Shown here: piece after piece, positions 51,610 through 60,836 of the stretch | Position numbering within the stretch: the stretch's first letter is position 1 | How the letters are laid out: each line of letters begins with the position of its first letter | DNA from: DTU064 sp045588245 | GTDB taxonomy: Bacteria > Bacillota > Clostridia > Oscillospirales > CAG-272 | Direction: 5' to 3' | DNA length: 64,000 nucleotides | Assembly (NCBI GenBank): GCA_045588245.1 | Contig: JAZNDW010000011.1 | Location: 69,511-133,510 of the forward strand | Notes under the pieces: model-generated | What the model saw: only the letters and a program-made list of their open reading frames with translations | Told to the model about the DNA's origin: nothing | Database searches by the model: none | Program-made: the position numbers and the translations under genes

Positions 51610-52466
51610 TTTATCTTGTCGTACGATGGGGTAAATCCTTCAAAAATATAACATCCGCGTCTGTCGCGGGCAAGAATCTCGTCGAGCTCCGCCTCGCTCC
51701 TTACCGTCCAGTATGCACAGGGTGCACCGTACACTCCGCGCCACAGCCGAAACGAAAGAACGTCGCATTGTTTGTGATTGTACGCAACGAAATCGGGACG
51801 ACCGAGAACGTTGACGAACAGATACTCCATGATGAAGCTGACTTTGTTCTTTCTTCCGTTCGTATAAAAGCGCTCAGAGAGCTGACCGCGAAAAACGTCT
51901 CTACGGTTTATGCGGAACCACTTCACAACGTAAGGATTAAACGATTCTATAGAGTAGTTTTTGCCATATTTGGCGGCATATTCGTCAAGCATCCTTGAAA
52001 CTTCAAGGCACAAAGGCGCAGGATCCTCTTCGGGATCGCACTTCAGCTCAACAACGAGTGGAACGCGTCCGGCGACTATAGCGAGCACCTCGGAAAAGTA
52101 CGGTATACATTCGTCCCCTCCCACAAGCTTCATCCGATGAAGCTCCTCGGCTTGGCAAAGCGAAAGCTTTTTGTCAACGCCGGTCATACGCTTGAGGTTG
52201 CCGTCGTGAAACACGACGGCAACACCGTCTGCCGACAGATGAACGTCAAGCTCAATGCCGTAGCCGCCGTCAACGGCGGCTTTGAATGCCGCGATGGAAT
52301 TTTCGGGGCAAGCGCTGTCCTTGCCGCAACTGTGAAGTCCGCGGTGTGCGCATAAACTTCCGTAAAATGCATCGTACTTCGGACGGCGGCACCGTCCGAC
52401 ACTCAAAAACGTCCACACCGCAGCGACAGCCGCCGCTGCGGCTATAACGGAATACAGTATCCACAT
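51606..52466 (-). CDS. Membrane-anchored glycerophosphodiester phosphodiesterase
   Basis: 286 aa. N-terminal helix (about 5-24) and then a GDPD TIM barrel: AHRGLH (catalytic His), PENSIAAFKAAVDGGYGIELDVHLSADGVAVVFHD (metal Glu/Asp and second His), PLVVELK, YSIESFNPYVVKWFRI. It cleaves glycerophosphodiesters to glycerol-3-phosphate and an alcohol, here probably with the active site inside or at the membrane. It starts 14 bases after the MFS gene, which suggests uptake and cleavage of the same compound. Confidence 0.92.
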   Translation of the reverse strand: MWILYSVIAAAAAVAAVWTFLSVGRCRRPKYDAFYGSLCAHRGLHSCGKDSACPENSIAAFKAAVDGGYGIELDVHLSADGVAVVFHDGNLKRMTGVDKKLSLCQAEELHRMKLVGGDECIPYFSEVLAIVAGRVPLVVELKCDPEEDPAPLCLEVSRMLDEYAAKYGKNYSIESFNPYVVKWFRINRRDVFRGQLSERFYTNGRKNKVSFIMEYLFVNVLGRPDFVAYNHKQCDVLSFRLWRGVYGAPCAYWTVRSEAELDEILARDRRGCYIFEGFTPSYDKIK

Positions 52467-52480
52467 AATATTGATTTTTA

Positions 52481-54067
52481 TCAGTCAACGTCTGCAAAAG
52501 CCTCAAGCTTTGACTCAAGCGTTGCGGGCTTGCTGTCTCCGTGACGGACAAACATCATCGTCACAAACGCAAGCGCAACGAAAACAGTCGCATAAGGGAA
52601 CAGCGTCGTCATCTTTATATCGAGGAAAATACCGGAGAAAATGGGCGTGATCGTCTGTGCCGCCATCGACGCGGTATAGTAAAAGCCCGTGTATTTGCCG
52701 ACGTCGCTCTTTTTGGAAAGCTCGACCACCATCGGGAAGCTGTTGACGTTGATCGTCGCCCAGCCGATGCCCGCAAGTATGAAAATTATATTCATAACGA
52801 GCGCAGAACTTCCCGCACGCATGAATGACGCGGAGAAGAACGCGGCACCAAGCATCACAACACCAAGTAGGATCATCTTCTTGCGTCCGAATTTAGAGGA
52901 AAGTATGCCGACGGGGATATATGAAATGATCGCCGCCGCCTGCGCGATGATGAGCGTCATGTTATAGTCAAGGTTAAGCACCTCGCCTGCGTAAACGGAA
53001 TACTTGGACGTAACGGCGTTATATCCGAAATACCAGAGTATAACAGAGGATAGGATCAGTATCAACGACGTAAACTCTGCGCGTGAGAGCTTATCGGATC
53101 CGCCGACAGCCCCATCCGTTTCTTCCACGATACCGTAACGGCGGCTGTCCGCCTCCATCTCTTCAACAAACTTCGGTTCCTTTACTGTCAGCAGGAATAC
53201 AACAAGCGCAACGAGCATGATACCCGCTACGATTGCGAAGAACAGCGTATACGACATGAGGGAATTGACGGCTTTGCCCGTACCGAACACCATTCCGAGA
53301 ACGAGAACGGCGATTCCGCCGAAGCTTCCCATCAGATTGATCACAGCGTTAGCTTTACTGCGCAGCGGCTTCACCGTAACGTCGGGCATCAACGCAACCG
53401 CAGGGGAACGGAACGTCGCCATGGCAAGCAGGGAGATGAGAAGCAGCGACATAAAATAAACGAGCGTCACAGGGTTCTCAAGCGTCATCTGCCATGCATA
53501 CGCCTGGCGCAGCGGCACGACGTATTCGGTGTACGGATTGATCGTTTCTTTATCCGTTTCGAAGGCGGCAACGTATTTGCCATCGTCACCGAGGACGTAT
53601 TCGCTGTCCGTCTTTATTGCAGCAAACGATTCAAGCTCAAAAAGCTCCTTGATCTTAAACGCTTCTCCCGAAGGTGTTGTGACCTCGTCCGGATAATCGT
53701 AGTAATAAAGCACCGAAAGGGACTGTTCTCCTTCAACGTCCGAAACGGCTTCGATATTCGTAAGCTGCATATTGTCCGCAAAGGATAAGAGCACAAACGC
53801 AACGGCAGCGACGATCGTTCCGAAAACTATGTAAGGGGTGCGTCTGCCGTATTTGCTTTTAGTCTTGTCGGAAAGATTTCCGAAAAGCGGAAGTAAAAAG
53901 AGCGCCAGAACGTTGTCGATCGCCATAACGATGCCGCTCCAGGTCTGGTTCATACCAAACTTGTCGGTTAATATTTTCGGGACAATGCTGTCATACGCCT
54001 GCCAGAATGCCAGAATCAAAAAGAAAGCAAATCCGACGAACACGGTGCGTTTGTAATTGAGCTTCAT
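52481..54067 (-). CDS. MFS transporter (GPH/SLC45-like)
   Basis: 528 aa with about 12 helices. FQAYDSIVPKIL-like start, then GNLSDKTKSKYGRRTPYI, the family loop between helices 2 and 3; a second PVGILSSKFGRKK copy marks the C-terminal half. An unusual outside insert of about 100 residues (NMQLTNIEAVSDVEGEQ to EYVVPLRQAYAWQ) lies between helices 3 and 4. These transporters usually import glycosides or other small solutes with protons. Leads an MFS-GDPD-CapA-like operon; AAAGG precedes the ATG. Confidence 0.88.
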   Translation of the reverse strand: MKLNYKRTVFVGFAFFLILAFWQAYDSIVPKILTDKFGMNQTWSGIVMAIDNVLALFLLPLFGNLSDKTKSKYGRRTPYIVFGTIVAAVAFVLLSFADNMQLTNIEAVSDVEGEQSLSVLYYYDYPDEVTTPSGEAFKIKELFELESFAAIKTDSEYVLGDDGKYVAAFETDKETINPYTEYVVPLRQAYAWQMTLENPVTLVYFMSLLLISLLAMATFRSPAVALMPDVTVKPLRSKANAVINLMGSFGGIAVLVLGMVFGTGKAVNSLMSYTLFFAIVAGIMLVALVVFLLTVKEPKFVEEMEADSRRYGIVEETDGAVGGSDKLSRAEFTSLILILSSVILWYFGYNAVTSKYSVYAGEVLNLDYNMTLIIAQAAAIISYIPVGILSSKFGRKKMILLGVVMLGAAFFSASFMRAGSSALVMNIIFILAGIGWATINVNSFPMVVELSKKSDVGKYTGFYYTASMAAQTITPIFSGIFLDIKMTTLFPYATVFVALAFVTMMFVRHGDSKPATLESKLEAFADVD

Positions 54068-54214
54068 ACTGTTTTAACCTTTCTTTGTCGGGTTCGCCGC
54101 TCCTCGGATAATAATACCCGATTTACGGCATAATACCATCACGGTTGTCTGCTTCGTGCAAAAAATTCAATAATTTTTTCGTACAAGCATCATAAAACCG
54201 TCACATAAGAAAAT

Positions 54215-54220
54215 TATAAT
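54215..54220 (+). promoter_or_regulatory. Possible -10 box of htrA
   Basis: A perfect TATAAT 75 bases before the htrA start. No good -35 box is seen 16-18 bases upstream, which would suit a promoter needing an activator. Confidence 0.35.
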
Positions 54221-54295
54221 CTAATCACAGAATAAAAACAAGCGTATTTTTCGCAATAGATAAAACATTATCAAAAATTCGGAAAGGAACACACA

Positions 54296-55735
54296 ATGGC
54301 TGAATATATTTTCAACGGCAACGGCACAGGCAATGAAAGCGAAAGTCGTGCAGATGCACTGAATTCAATGTCTGCCGACAGCGACAGCACTGACACCGCC
54401 AACAATTCCGCACCCAAAACGGGGCAGTTCGTTTATAATGAAACGAGCGCACCGCCCACATATACACCGCCGTCATATACACCTCCTCCCTATAATCCGC
54501 CGACACCACCGAAACCGAAGAAGGGCGGCGGCAGATTCGCGCTGATCGTTGTCTGCATCATAATGGCAACTTTATTGATCGCGGGTGCCGCCGGAATCGG
54601 CGGATACCTGATCGCCTCTCATGCCGTCGGTGAGAATTCCGGTCCCGTCGAAACCGACAGAAACGATGACAAAGACAACGACGACAAAGACGCAGGCAAA
54701 GATAAAAACAATAACGAAGACAGCACGCATCAGTCCGCCGGCGTCGTTATTGCTCCCGAATCCGCAGGAACGAAGGACAAAGGCACCATCGCCGAGGTCG
54801 TTGCAAACGTTGCCGATTCGGTCGTTGAGATCACAACTGAATACGCCACCGTTGACAGATTTTATTACACGCAGGGCGCAGGCAGCGGCGTTATCATTCA
54901 TAATGACGGTTACATCATCACAAACAATCACGTCATCAACGATGACAGCTACGGAATTGCCGACATCATCACCGTTCGTCTTTCGAACGGCGATGAGTAT
55001 ACCGCAGCCGTAGTCGGCACCGACAGTGACACCGATATTGCCGTACTGAAGATCGAAGCGAACGACCTTCCCGCCGCCGTTATCGGTCAGAGCTCTACCC
55101 TTGCCGTCGGCGAGGAAGTAATCGTCATCGGCAATCCGCTCGGCACGCTCGGCGGCACCGTAACAAACGGCATCATCAGCGCCCTTGACCGTGAGATCAC
55201 CGTTGACAACGAAACGATGAACCTGCTTCAGACGAATGCCGCCGTCAACCCCGGCAACTCCGGAGGCGGTATGTTCAATCTCGCCGGAGAGCTTGTGGGC
55301 ATTGTGAACGCGAAGTATTCCGAATCCGGAATTGAAGGACTCGGCTTTGCGATCCCCATGGACGACGCAGCGTACGTTACGAACGAAATACTCGAATACG
55401 GCTACGTCAAAGGCAGAGTTTCACTTCACATCAGCGTGATCGACATTGACACTTACCAGGAAGCAATGCAATACAGAGTCAACGCGCTCGGATTATACGT
55501 ATATGAAGCTGAAAAAGGATATAACGACGACGTGCTTCAAAGCGGCGACCGCATCGCTCAGGTAGGCGACGTGGAGATAACGTGTGCCGCTGACCTGAAG
55601 GCTGTGCTCAAATCATATAAAGTCGGTGATACGATCGAAGCCGTCATCGTCAGAAACGGACGTTACAGCACCGTCACTCTCACCTGCTATGAACGCACCG
55701 CCGTTTCGCAAAACGATGTGGATTTTGAAAAATGA
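54296..55735 (+). CDS. htrA: HtrA-like membrane-anchored serine protease
   Basis: 479 aa; GGAAAGGA upstream. Residues 1-79 are cytoplasmic and Pro/Tyr/Thr-rich (TYTPPSYTPPPYNPP); a helix follows at 81-108, then an acidic Lys/Asp/Asn linker. The trypsin-like domain has His212 (TNNHVI), Asp247 (DTDIAVLKI) and Ser322 (NPGNSGG). The last 90 residues are a PDZ domain (LGLYVYEAEKGYNDDVLQSGDRIAQVGDV). It degrades or refolds misfolded exported proteins. A two-component system follows on the same strand, a pairing like HtrA with CiaRH or CssRS. Confidence 0.95.
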   Translation: MAEYIFNGNGTGNESESRADALNSMSADSDSTDTANNSAPKTGQFVYNETSAPPTYTPPSYTPPPYNPPTPPKPKKGGGRFALIVVCIIMATLLIAGAAGIGGYLIASHAVGENSGPVETDRNDDKDNDDKDAGKDKNNNEDSTHQSAGVVIAPESAGTKDKGTIAEVVANVADSVVEITTEYATVDRFYYTQGAGSGVIIHNDGYIITNNHVINDDSYGIADIITVRLSNGDEYTAAVVGTDSDTDIAVLKIEANDLPAAVIGQSSTLAVGEEVIVIGNPLGTLGGTVTNGIISALDREITVDNETMNLLQTNAAVNPGNSGGGMFNLAGELVGIVNAKYSESGIEGLGFAIPMDDAAYVTNEILEYGYVKGRVSLHISVIDIDTYQEAMQYRVNALGLYVYEAEKGYNDDVLQSGDRIAQVGDVEITCAADLKAVLKSYKVGDTIEAVIVRNGRYSTVTLTCYERTAVSQNDVDFEK

Positions 55736-55751
55736 CAACTCCCAACAAATT

Positions 55752-55790
55752 GAGGATATCTGCCCTCCGGGCAGATATCCTCGCTTGATT
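55752..55790 (+). terminator. Hairpin after htrA
   Basis: GAGGATATCTGCCC-TCC-GGGCAGATATCCTC, a perfect 14-bp stem; the T run after it is broken (GCTTGATTTTG), so readthrough may occur. Confidence 0.7.
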
Positions 55791-55813
55791 TTGAATATTA
55801 ATTGCTATATAAT
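55785..55813 (+). promoter_or_regulatory. Promoter of the second two-component system
   Basis: TTGATT (55785-55790), 17-base spacer, perfect TATAAT (55808-55813). Confidence 0.75.
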
Positions 55814-55845
55814 ATAACTACTCAGTATAAAAAGGAGACGACACC

Positions 55846-56541
55846 ATGTACCGCATACTCATCGTTGATGATGAAGAAATGATACGTCGAATGATAGCCA
55901 AATACGCCTCCTTCGAAGGTCACACCACGGACGAAGCCAAAGACGGGATCGAGGCCATCGAAAAATGCCGCACGGGCTCATACGACATCGTCGTTATTGA
56001 CATTATGATGCCGGAGCTGGACGGATTTTCGGCTTGCCGTAAAATAAGAACGTTTTCAAACGTTCCGATCATCATGCTCTCCGCACGAGGCGAGGAGTAC
56101 GATAAGATAAATGGTTTTGAACTCGGCATAGACGATTACGTCGTAAAGCCCTTTTCGCCGAAAGAACTGATGCTACGCATCGAAGCGATCATGAAGCGTG
56201 TCGGACATGCCTCTGCGGCAGCGGCAGCTCCCTCCGAGCCGGAGCATGAGATATTTGAGCTTGACGGCATACGCGTCGATCTTACCGCACGTATCGTTTA
56301 CCGCGACGGCGAGCGAGTAGATATGTCGCCGAAGGAATACGACCTCTTTTTCTATATGCTGAAAAACCGCAACATCGCTCTGTCGCGTGAAAAGCTCATT
56401 ACCGACGTATGGGGCTACGATTTCTACGGCGACGACAGAACGCTCGATTCGCACATTAAGCTGCTTCGCCGTTCACTCGGTGCGTATGCTTCGTATATCG
56501 TTACGCTTCGCGGCGTCGGCTATCGGTTTGACACAAAATAA
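55846..56541 (+). CDS. OmpR-family response regulator
   Basis: 231 aa; AAGGAG upstream. Receiver with VDDEE, Asp52 (VIDIMMPELDG), LSARGE (Ser for Thr) and Lys in VVKPFSPKE. An Ala/Pro linker precedes the winged-helix domain (MSPKEYDLFFYMLKNRNIALSREKLITDVWGYDF, then DDRTLDSHIKLLRR and TLRGVGYRF). It works with the kinase 21 bases downstream and, judging by context, controls htrA or cell-envelope stress genes. Confidence 0.95.
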   Translation: MYRILIVDDEEMIRRMIAKYASFEGHTTDEAKDGIEAIEKCRTGSYDIVVIDIMMPELDGFSACRKIRTFSNVPIIMLSARGEEYDKINGFELGIDDYVVKPFSPKELMLRIEAIMKRVGHASAAAAAPSEPEHEIFELDGIRVDLTARIVYRDGERVDMSPKEYDLFFYMLKNRNIALSREKLITDVWGYDFYGDDRTLDSHIKLLRRSLGAYASYIVTLRGVGYRFDTK

Positions 56542-56562
56542 TACATATCATAAACAAGCATC

Positions 56563-58032
56563 ATGACCGACACAAAAAAAGTCCGCACTCCCATGGGACT
56601 GCGCTCTAAAATCTTTTTATATCTTTCTGCTTTCGTTGCAGTTATACTCGTTTTTCTATGGACGTTCACAGTACTGCTTTTGGACGACATCTACAGTAGC
56701 ATAATCATACACAGGCTCGAATCGTCCGCCAAAACGCTCATCGACTCCGTATCGGACAACAGAAAGCTCGACATTAATTCATCCTACCTTTCAAATGAAT
56801 ATGAGATGTGCATCTACATCTTCAAATTCAAGGATAAAACTGCAATGCCCGTCGTATCCGCACACGCCGACACCGCCTGCCTCATCCATTCGATGACGGC
56901 TGACGCGATCGAGGAGCTTTACATCAGCGCCAGTCGCGCCGACGATGGCATACACATCGAACGCGTTCCGCTGACGAGCTTCAATTCGGCAGGTCAGTCA
57001 GGTGACAGCGATCTTTCCGATTCAAGCGTTCCCGACAGCATCATCTACACGCGCATCATCTCTTTCGGTGACGAAGAGGAAGGCGTCGTTTTCCTCAACT
57101 GCGCCATGACTCCCGTCGATGCGACAGTACACACGCTCCGCACGATGCTTACGTGGATCTCCGTTCTGGCGATCGCCTTCACTCTCGTTGCGGCATCGTT
57201 TTTGTCACTCCACATCTCACGTCCCATCGCGGACGTTAACCGCGAAGCAAAGTCGCTTGCAACGGGCGTCTACGACTGCAGCCGCGTGCGACACGGATAC
57301 CGCGAGATTGGCGAGCTTTCGAAAACGCTCGCCAACGCCTCCGTGGAGCTGACGAAAGCCGACCGAATGAAAAAAGAGCTCATCGCCAACATCTCCCACG
57401 ACCTGCGCACGCCACTGACGCTGATCGAGGGATATACGGAGATGATGCGTGACATTCCGGGCGAAAACACTCCCGAAAATATGCAGGTCGTCATTGACGA
57501 GGCAAAACGGCTCTCAATTCTCGTTAACGATCTGCTTGAGGTATCGCGCCTGCAGACGGGCACTCTTGAGCTTACCCTCTCGCGCTTTGACATGACGTCG
57601 GCGCTTTACGAAACGGTACAAAGAGTCACAAAGCTCTACGCCCCCGACGGATATAAGATCGAACTTGCCGCCGACGGCGAGGTTTACGTCACCGCAGACA
57701 AAACACGTATGCTTCAGGTCATCTACAATCTCATCGGCAACGCCGTCACCTACACGGGAAACGATAAAACCGTCACCGTCACCGAAACGGTGACTGACGG
57801 GGTCGTTCGCATTTCCGTCACCGATTCGGGTGCCGGCATCGACGAAGCGTACCTCCCTCTTATCTGGGAAAGATACTATAAAGTCGACAAAGTCCACCGC
57901 CGCGGAGCCGGCGGCTCGGGGCTCGGTCTTTCGATCGTCAAAGAGATACTGCTCCGTCACAACGCCCGTTTCGGCGTTACGAGCACTATTGGCGTCGGAT
58001 CTACTTTCTGGTTCGAGCTGAAAACGGAATAA
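56563..58032 (+). CDS. HAMP-containing sensor histidine kinase
   Basis: 489 aa. Helices at about 18-40 and 195-217 enclose an outside sensor of about 150 residues; a HAMP domain follows (SLHISRPIADVNREAKSLATGVYD). HisKA has His279 in NISHDLRTP; N-box NLIGNAVTYT, G1 DSGAGI, G2 GGSGLGLSIVKE. The start at 56563 has no clear ribosome site and may be coupled to the regulator gene; MGLRSKIFLYL ten codons in is an alternative. Partner of the regulator upstream. Confidence 0.94.
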   Translation: MTDTKKVRTPMGLRSKIFLYLSAFVAVILVFLWTFTVLLLDDIYSSIIIHRLESSAKTLIDSVSDNRKLDINSSYLSNEYEMCIYIFKFKDKTAMPVVSAHADTACLIHSMTADAIEELYISASRADDGIHIERVPLTSFNSAGQSGDSDLSDSSVPDSIIYTRIISFGDEEEGVVFLNCAMTPVDATVHTLRTMLTWISVLAIAFTLVAASFLSLHISRPIADVNREAKSLATGVYDCSRVRHGYREIGELSKTLANASVELTKADRMKKELIANISHDLRTPLTLIEGYTEMMRDIPGENTPENMQVVIDEAKRLSILVNDLLEVSRLQTGTLELTLSRFDMTSALYETVQRVTKLYAPDGYKIELAADGEVYVTADKTRMLQVIYNLIGNAVTYTGNDKTVTVTETVTDGVVRISVTDSGAGIDEAYLPLIWERYYKVDKVHRRGAGGSGLGLSIVKEILLRHNARFGVTSTIGVGSTFWFELKTE

Positions 58033-58040
58033 CCGACAAA

Positions 58041-58076
58041 AACACGCGGTTTTTGACGAAAACCGTGTGTTTTTTC
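58041..58076 (+). terminator. Intrinsic terminator after the kinase gene
   Basis: AACACGCGGTTTT pairs with AAAACCGTGTGTT (one G-T pair), followed by a T run. Confidence 0.85.
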
Positions 58077-58182
58077 TTTTTTAGCAAATTATTTTATAAT
58101 ATATATCTTTATTTATGATAAAATATAGTTTATAATAGAACCTATAATTTATATCAATTTTACGCTAAAGAGAACGACAGTA

Positions 58183-59571
58183 ATGGTTTTTTCAAATCCC
58201 GAATTCATTTTCGCGTATCTTCCGATATCGCTTATTTTATATTATATCTCGCCCAAAAAATGGCGTAATCTTACGCTTTTGCTCGTCAGCCTTTTCTTTT
58301 ACGGCTGGGGAGAGCCCGTCTACGTCCTTTTGATGGTTGCCACCATCGCCGCAGACTATATTTTCGGCTTCATCATCGGCAAACGTCGGACAGAGGGAAA
58401 GTCCGCCAAGCTTGCATTGGTGTTGGCGTGCATTTTTAACCTCGGAATTTTATTTTTCTTCAAATATTATAACTTCCTCGCCGCAACTCTGCGTCCCGTA
58501 ATGCCCTTTTTGCCCGAAATCAACGTTACACTTCCGATCGGCATCTCGTTTTACACCTTCCAGGCACTCTCATACGTCATAGACGTATACCGCGGTGACA
58601 CCGAGTATCAGCACTCCGTCGTTGACTTCGGTGCCTACGTCACGATGTTCCCGCAGCTCATCGCGGGTCCCATCGTCAAATACCGCGAAGTCGCGGACAG
58701 ACTCCGCGAGCGTCACGTCACTCTCGATTACGCGGCTTCGGGCGTCCGCACCTTTATTTCAGGTCTATCCAAGAAAGTGCTCCTCGCAGACGTCGCAAGC
58801 GAGCTGTGGACTCTTGCCACCGAGGCGGAGTCTCCCTCCGCCGCCCTTGCGTGGTTCGGTATCATCATGCGCACAGCGCAGATATACTTTGACTTTTCGG
58901 GCTACTCGGATATGGCTATCGGTCTTGGACGCATTCTCGGCTTTGAATTTCCAGAGAACTTCAATTACCCCTACATTTCAAAAAGCATCACCGAATTCTG
59001 GCGCCGCTGGCACATTTCCCTTTCCACCTGGTTCCGTGAATACGTGTACATTCCGCTCGGCGGAAACAGACGCGGCAAACTCATGCAGTACCGCAATCTG
59101 CTCGTCGTATGGCTTCTAACAGGACTTTGGCACGGCGACTCGTGGAACTTCGTTTTGTGGGGACTTTTCTACTTCGTTTTGCTCGCGATAGAAAAAGCCA
59201 TCGGTGAAGAAAAGCTTTCGCGCGTCCCGACGCCGCTGCGCAGCTTTACCACCATGTTCTTCGTTATGGTCGGCTGGGTGCTCTTCTCGTTTGACTATAT
59301 GGCAGACGTCGGGGCGTATCTTTCCGCTATGTTCGGCTCTAACGGATTCATCGACGGTGTCGACGTATATCACATCGTGCGCCACATACCGTTCCTTCTG
59401 ATCCTCATCGTCGCCTCAACGCCTCTACCGAAAAAGCTCGCGAACAAATTTGCCGCGCGCGGTGAGGCTTGCCGCATTATCTGCGACATTGTCGCCATCG
59501 TTGCGCTCGTCGTATCTATTGCATATCTCGTTTCTTCATCCTATCATCCGTTCTTGTACTTCAGATTTTAA
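58183..59571 (+). CDS. MBOAT-family O-acyltransferase (AlgI/DltB-like)
   Basis: 462 aa with about 11 helices. MVFSNPEFIFAYLPISLILYYI opens as in AlgI-type proteins; LPIGISFYTFQALSYVIDVYRG, FPQLIAGPIVKY, FDFSGYSDMAIGLGRILGFEFPENFNYPY and FWRRWHISLSTWFREYVYIPLGGNR are family blocks. The catalytic His is in LTGLWHGDSWNFVLWG. It moves an acyl group across the membrane to a surface polymer, with the DHHW protein encoded two bases later. Confidence 0.95.
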   Translation: MVFSNPEFIFAYLPISLILYYISPKKWRNLTLLLVSLFFYGWGEPVYVLLMVATIAADYIFGFIIGKRRTEGKSAKLALVLACIFNLGILFFFKYYNFLAATLRPVMPFLPEINVTLPIGISFYTFQALSYVIDVYRGDTEYQHSVVDFGAYVTMFPQLIAGPIVKYREVADRLRERHVTLDYAASGVRTFISGLSKKVLLADVASELWTLATEAESPSAALAWFGIIMRTAQIYFDFSGYSDMAIGLGRILGFEFPENFNYPYISKSITEFWRRWHISLSTWFREYVYIPLGGNRRGKLMQYRNLLVVWLLTGLWHGDSWNFVLWGLFYFVLLAIEKAIGEEKLSRVPTPLRSFTTMFFVMVGWVLFSFDYMADVGAYLSAMFGSNGFIDGVDVYHIVRHIPFLLILIVASTPLPKKLANKFAARGEACRIICDIVAIVALVVSIAYLVSSSYHPFLYFRF

Positions 59572-59573
59572 CC

Positions 59574-60743
59574 ATGGATAATAACAACAACACCAAAAGA
59601 CCTCTACTGTCCTCAGTTATAATCACCTCTTTAGCCGCCCTCATTATTTTCGGGCTGTCTGCGGCTTTTTTCATCATTCCCGACCGCGAAATGTCGGAAA
59701 ATGAAAACCGCGTTCTCGCATCAGCTCCCGAGATCACGATGGGGTCTCTCATTTCGGGCAAATTGACCGAGGATGTCACCGATTGGTTTTCCGACCAGTT
59801 CCCTTGCCGCGAATTTTTCGTGAGTTTGAAAGGTTCCGTTGAGCGTTTGCTCGGCAAACGCGAAAACAACGGCGTCATTTACACCGACGGCGGATACATG
59901 ATCGACCGTCTCACCGCCGATTTTGATACGGTTACAAAAAATTTCGCGTCTTTATCAAAGCTCAACGGTGCCGTAAAAACACCGATAACGGTCGCTGTAG
60001 CCCCCCGAAAGATCGACGCGCTCGCCTCGCTTCTTCCCGACGCTTTGGCTGATACGGGTGCCGACGCACTCGCCGCCCTCAACGCTCTTTATGTAGAATT
60101 TGGCTTTGATGCCGTCGATCTCTACTCACCGCTGACCGATGCCGCCAATGCGGGCGATTACGTTTACTATAAGACCGACCACCACCCGACAGAGCACGGT
60201 GCATATCTTATCTATCTTGCGCTTGCCGAAGAGTGGGGCTTCATGCCTTACGACCGCGACAGCTTCACGGTTGAATGTGTTAGCGACGACTTTTACGGCA
60301 CGACGTGGTCCGCCTCCGTCACAAACGGCGCCGACGCGGATAAGATCGAGCTTTACCGCTACGACGGCGACGACGAATATACCGTTCATATTATAGATAA
60401 TGACAAAACATTACGCGGCTTTTACGACACAGACTACCTTTCCAAAAAAGACAAATACGCCCTCTTTCTTTCGGGCACGAATGCCCGCGTCACCGTCACT
60501 GCCGACGAAAATAACAGCATGGACCGCGAAAAGCTCCTCATATTAAACGATAGCTTCGCGAATGCCGTCACGCCGTTTCTCGCACGTCACTACGATATTG
60601 AACTGCTTGACCCGCGCTTTTTGCGTCGCGGACTTTATGACACGCTTGCGTCAGGCGAATATGACCGCGTGCTTTTGCTGATGAATCTTGACACGCTCAG
60701 CACCTCACCGCTGCTCGCCGTCGTTTCCGCAGGCATAGAGTAA
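59574..60743 (+). CDS. DHHW-family protein (AlgX/AlgJ-like acetylation partner)
   Basis: 389 aa from the ATG at 59574, two bases after the MBOAT stop. No ribosome site is seen, so translation probably restarts after the MBOAT gene. One N-terminal helix (about 12-35), then an extracellular SGNH-like domain: FSDQFPCREFFVSLKGSVERLLGKRENNGVIY is the AlgX opening, YYKTDHHPTEHGAYLIYLALAEEWG holds the DHH motif, and LLILNDSFANAVTPFLARHY the Ser block. It likely receives the acyl group and places it on the polymer. Confidence 0.9.
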   Translation: MDNNNNTKRPLLSSVIITSLAALIIFGLSAAFFIIPDREMSENENRVLASAPEITMGSLISGKLTEDVTDWFSDQFPCREFFVSLKGSVERLLGKRENNGVIYTDGGYMIDRLTADFDTVTKNFASLSKLNGAVKTPITVAVAPRKIDALASLLPDALADTGADALAALNALYVEFGFDAVDLYSPLTDAANAGDYVYYKTDHHPTEHGAYLIYLALAEEWGFMPYDRDSFTVECVSDDFYGTTWSASVTNGADADKIELYRYDGDDEYTVHIIDNDKTLRGFYDTDYLSKKDKYALFLSGTNARVTVTADENNSMDREKLLILNDSFANAVTPFLARHYDIELLDPRFLRRGLYDTLASGEYDRVLLLMNLDTLSTSPLLAVVSAGIE

Positions 60744-60836
60744 CCTTTTATTAACAATTTTATGCTGAATTTTGTCAGATTATGTGTTACACTTAATTAA
60801 CAAAATCATATTTTCGCATTTACCATAGGTATAAAC

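Noticed and set aside
60744..60836. Promoter before the LTA-synthase-like gene
   Set aside because: Several AT-rich hexamers but none with proper spacing to a partner.
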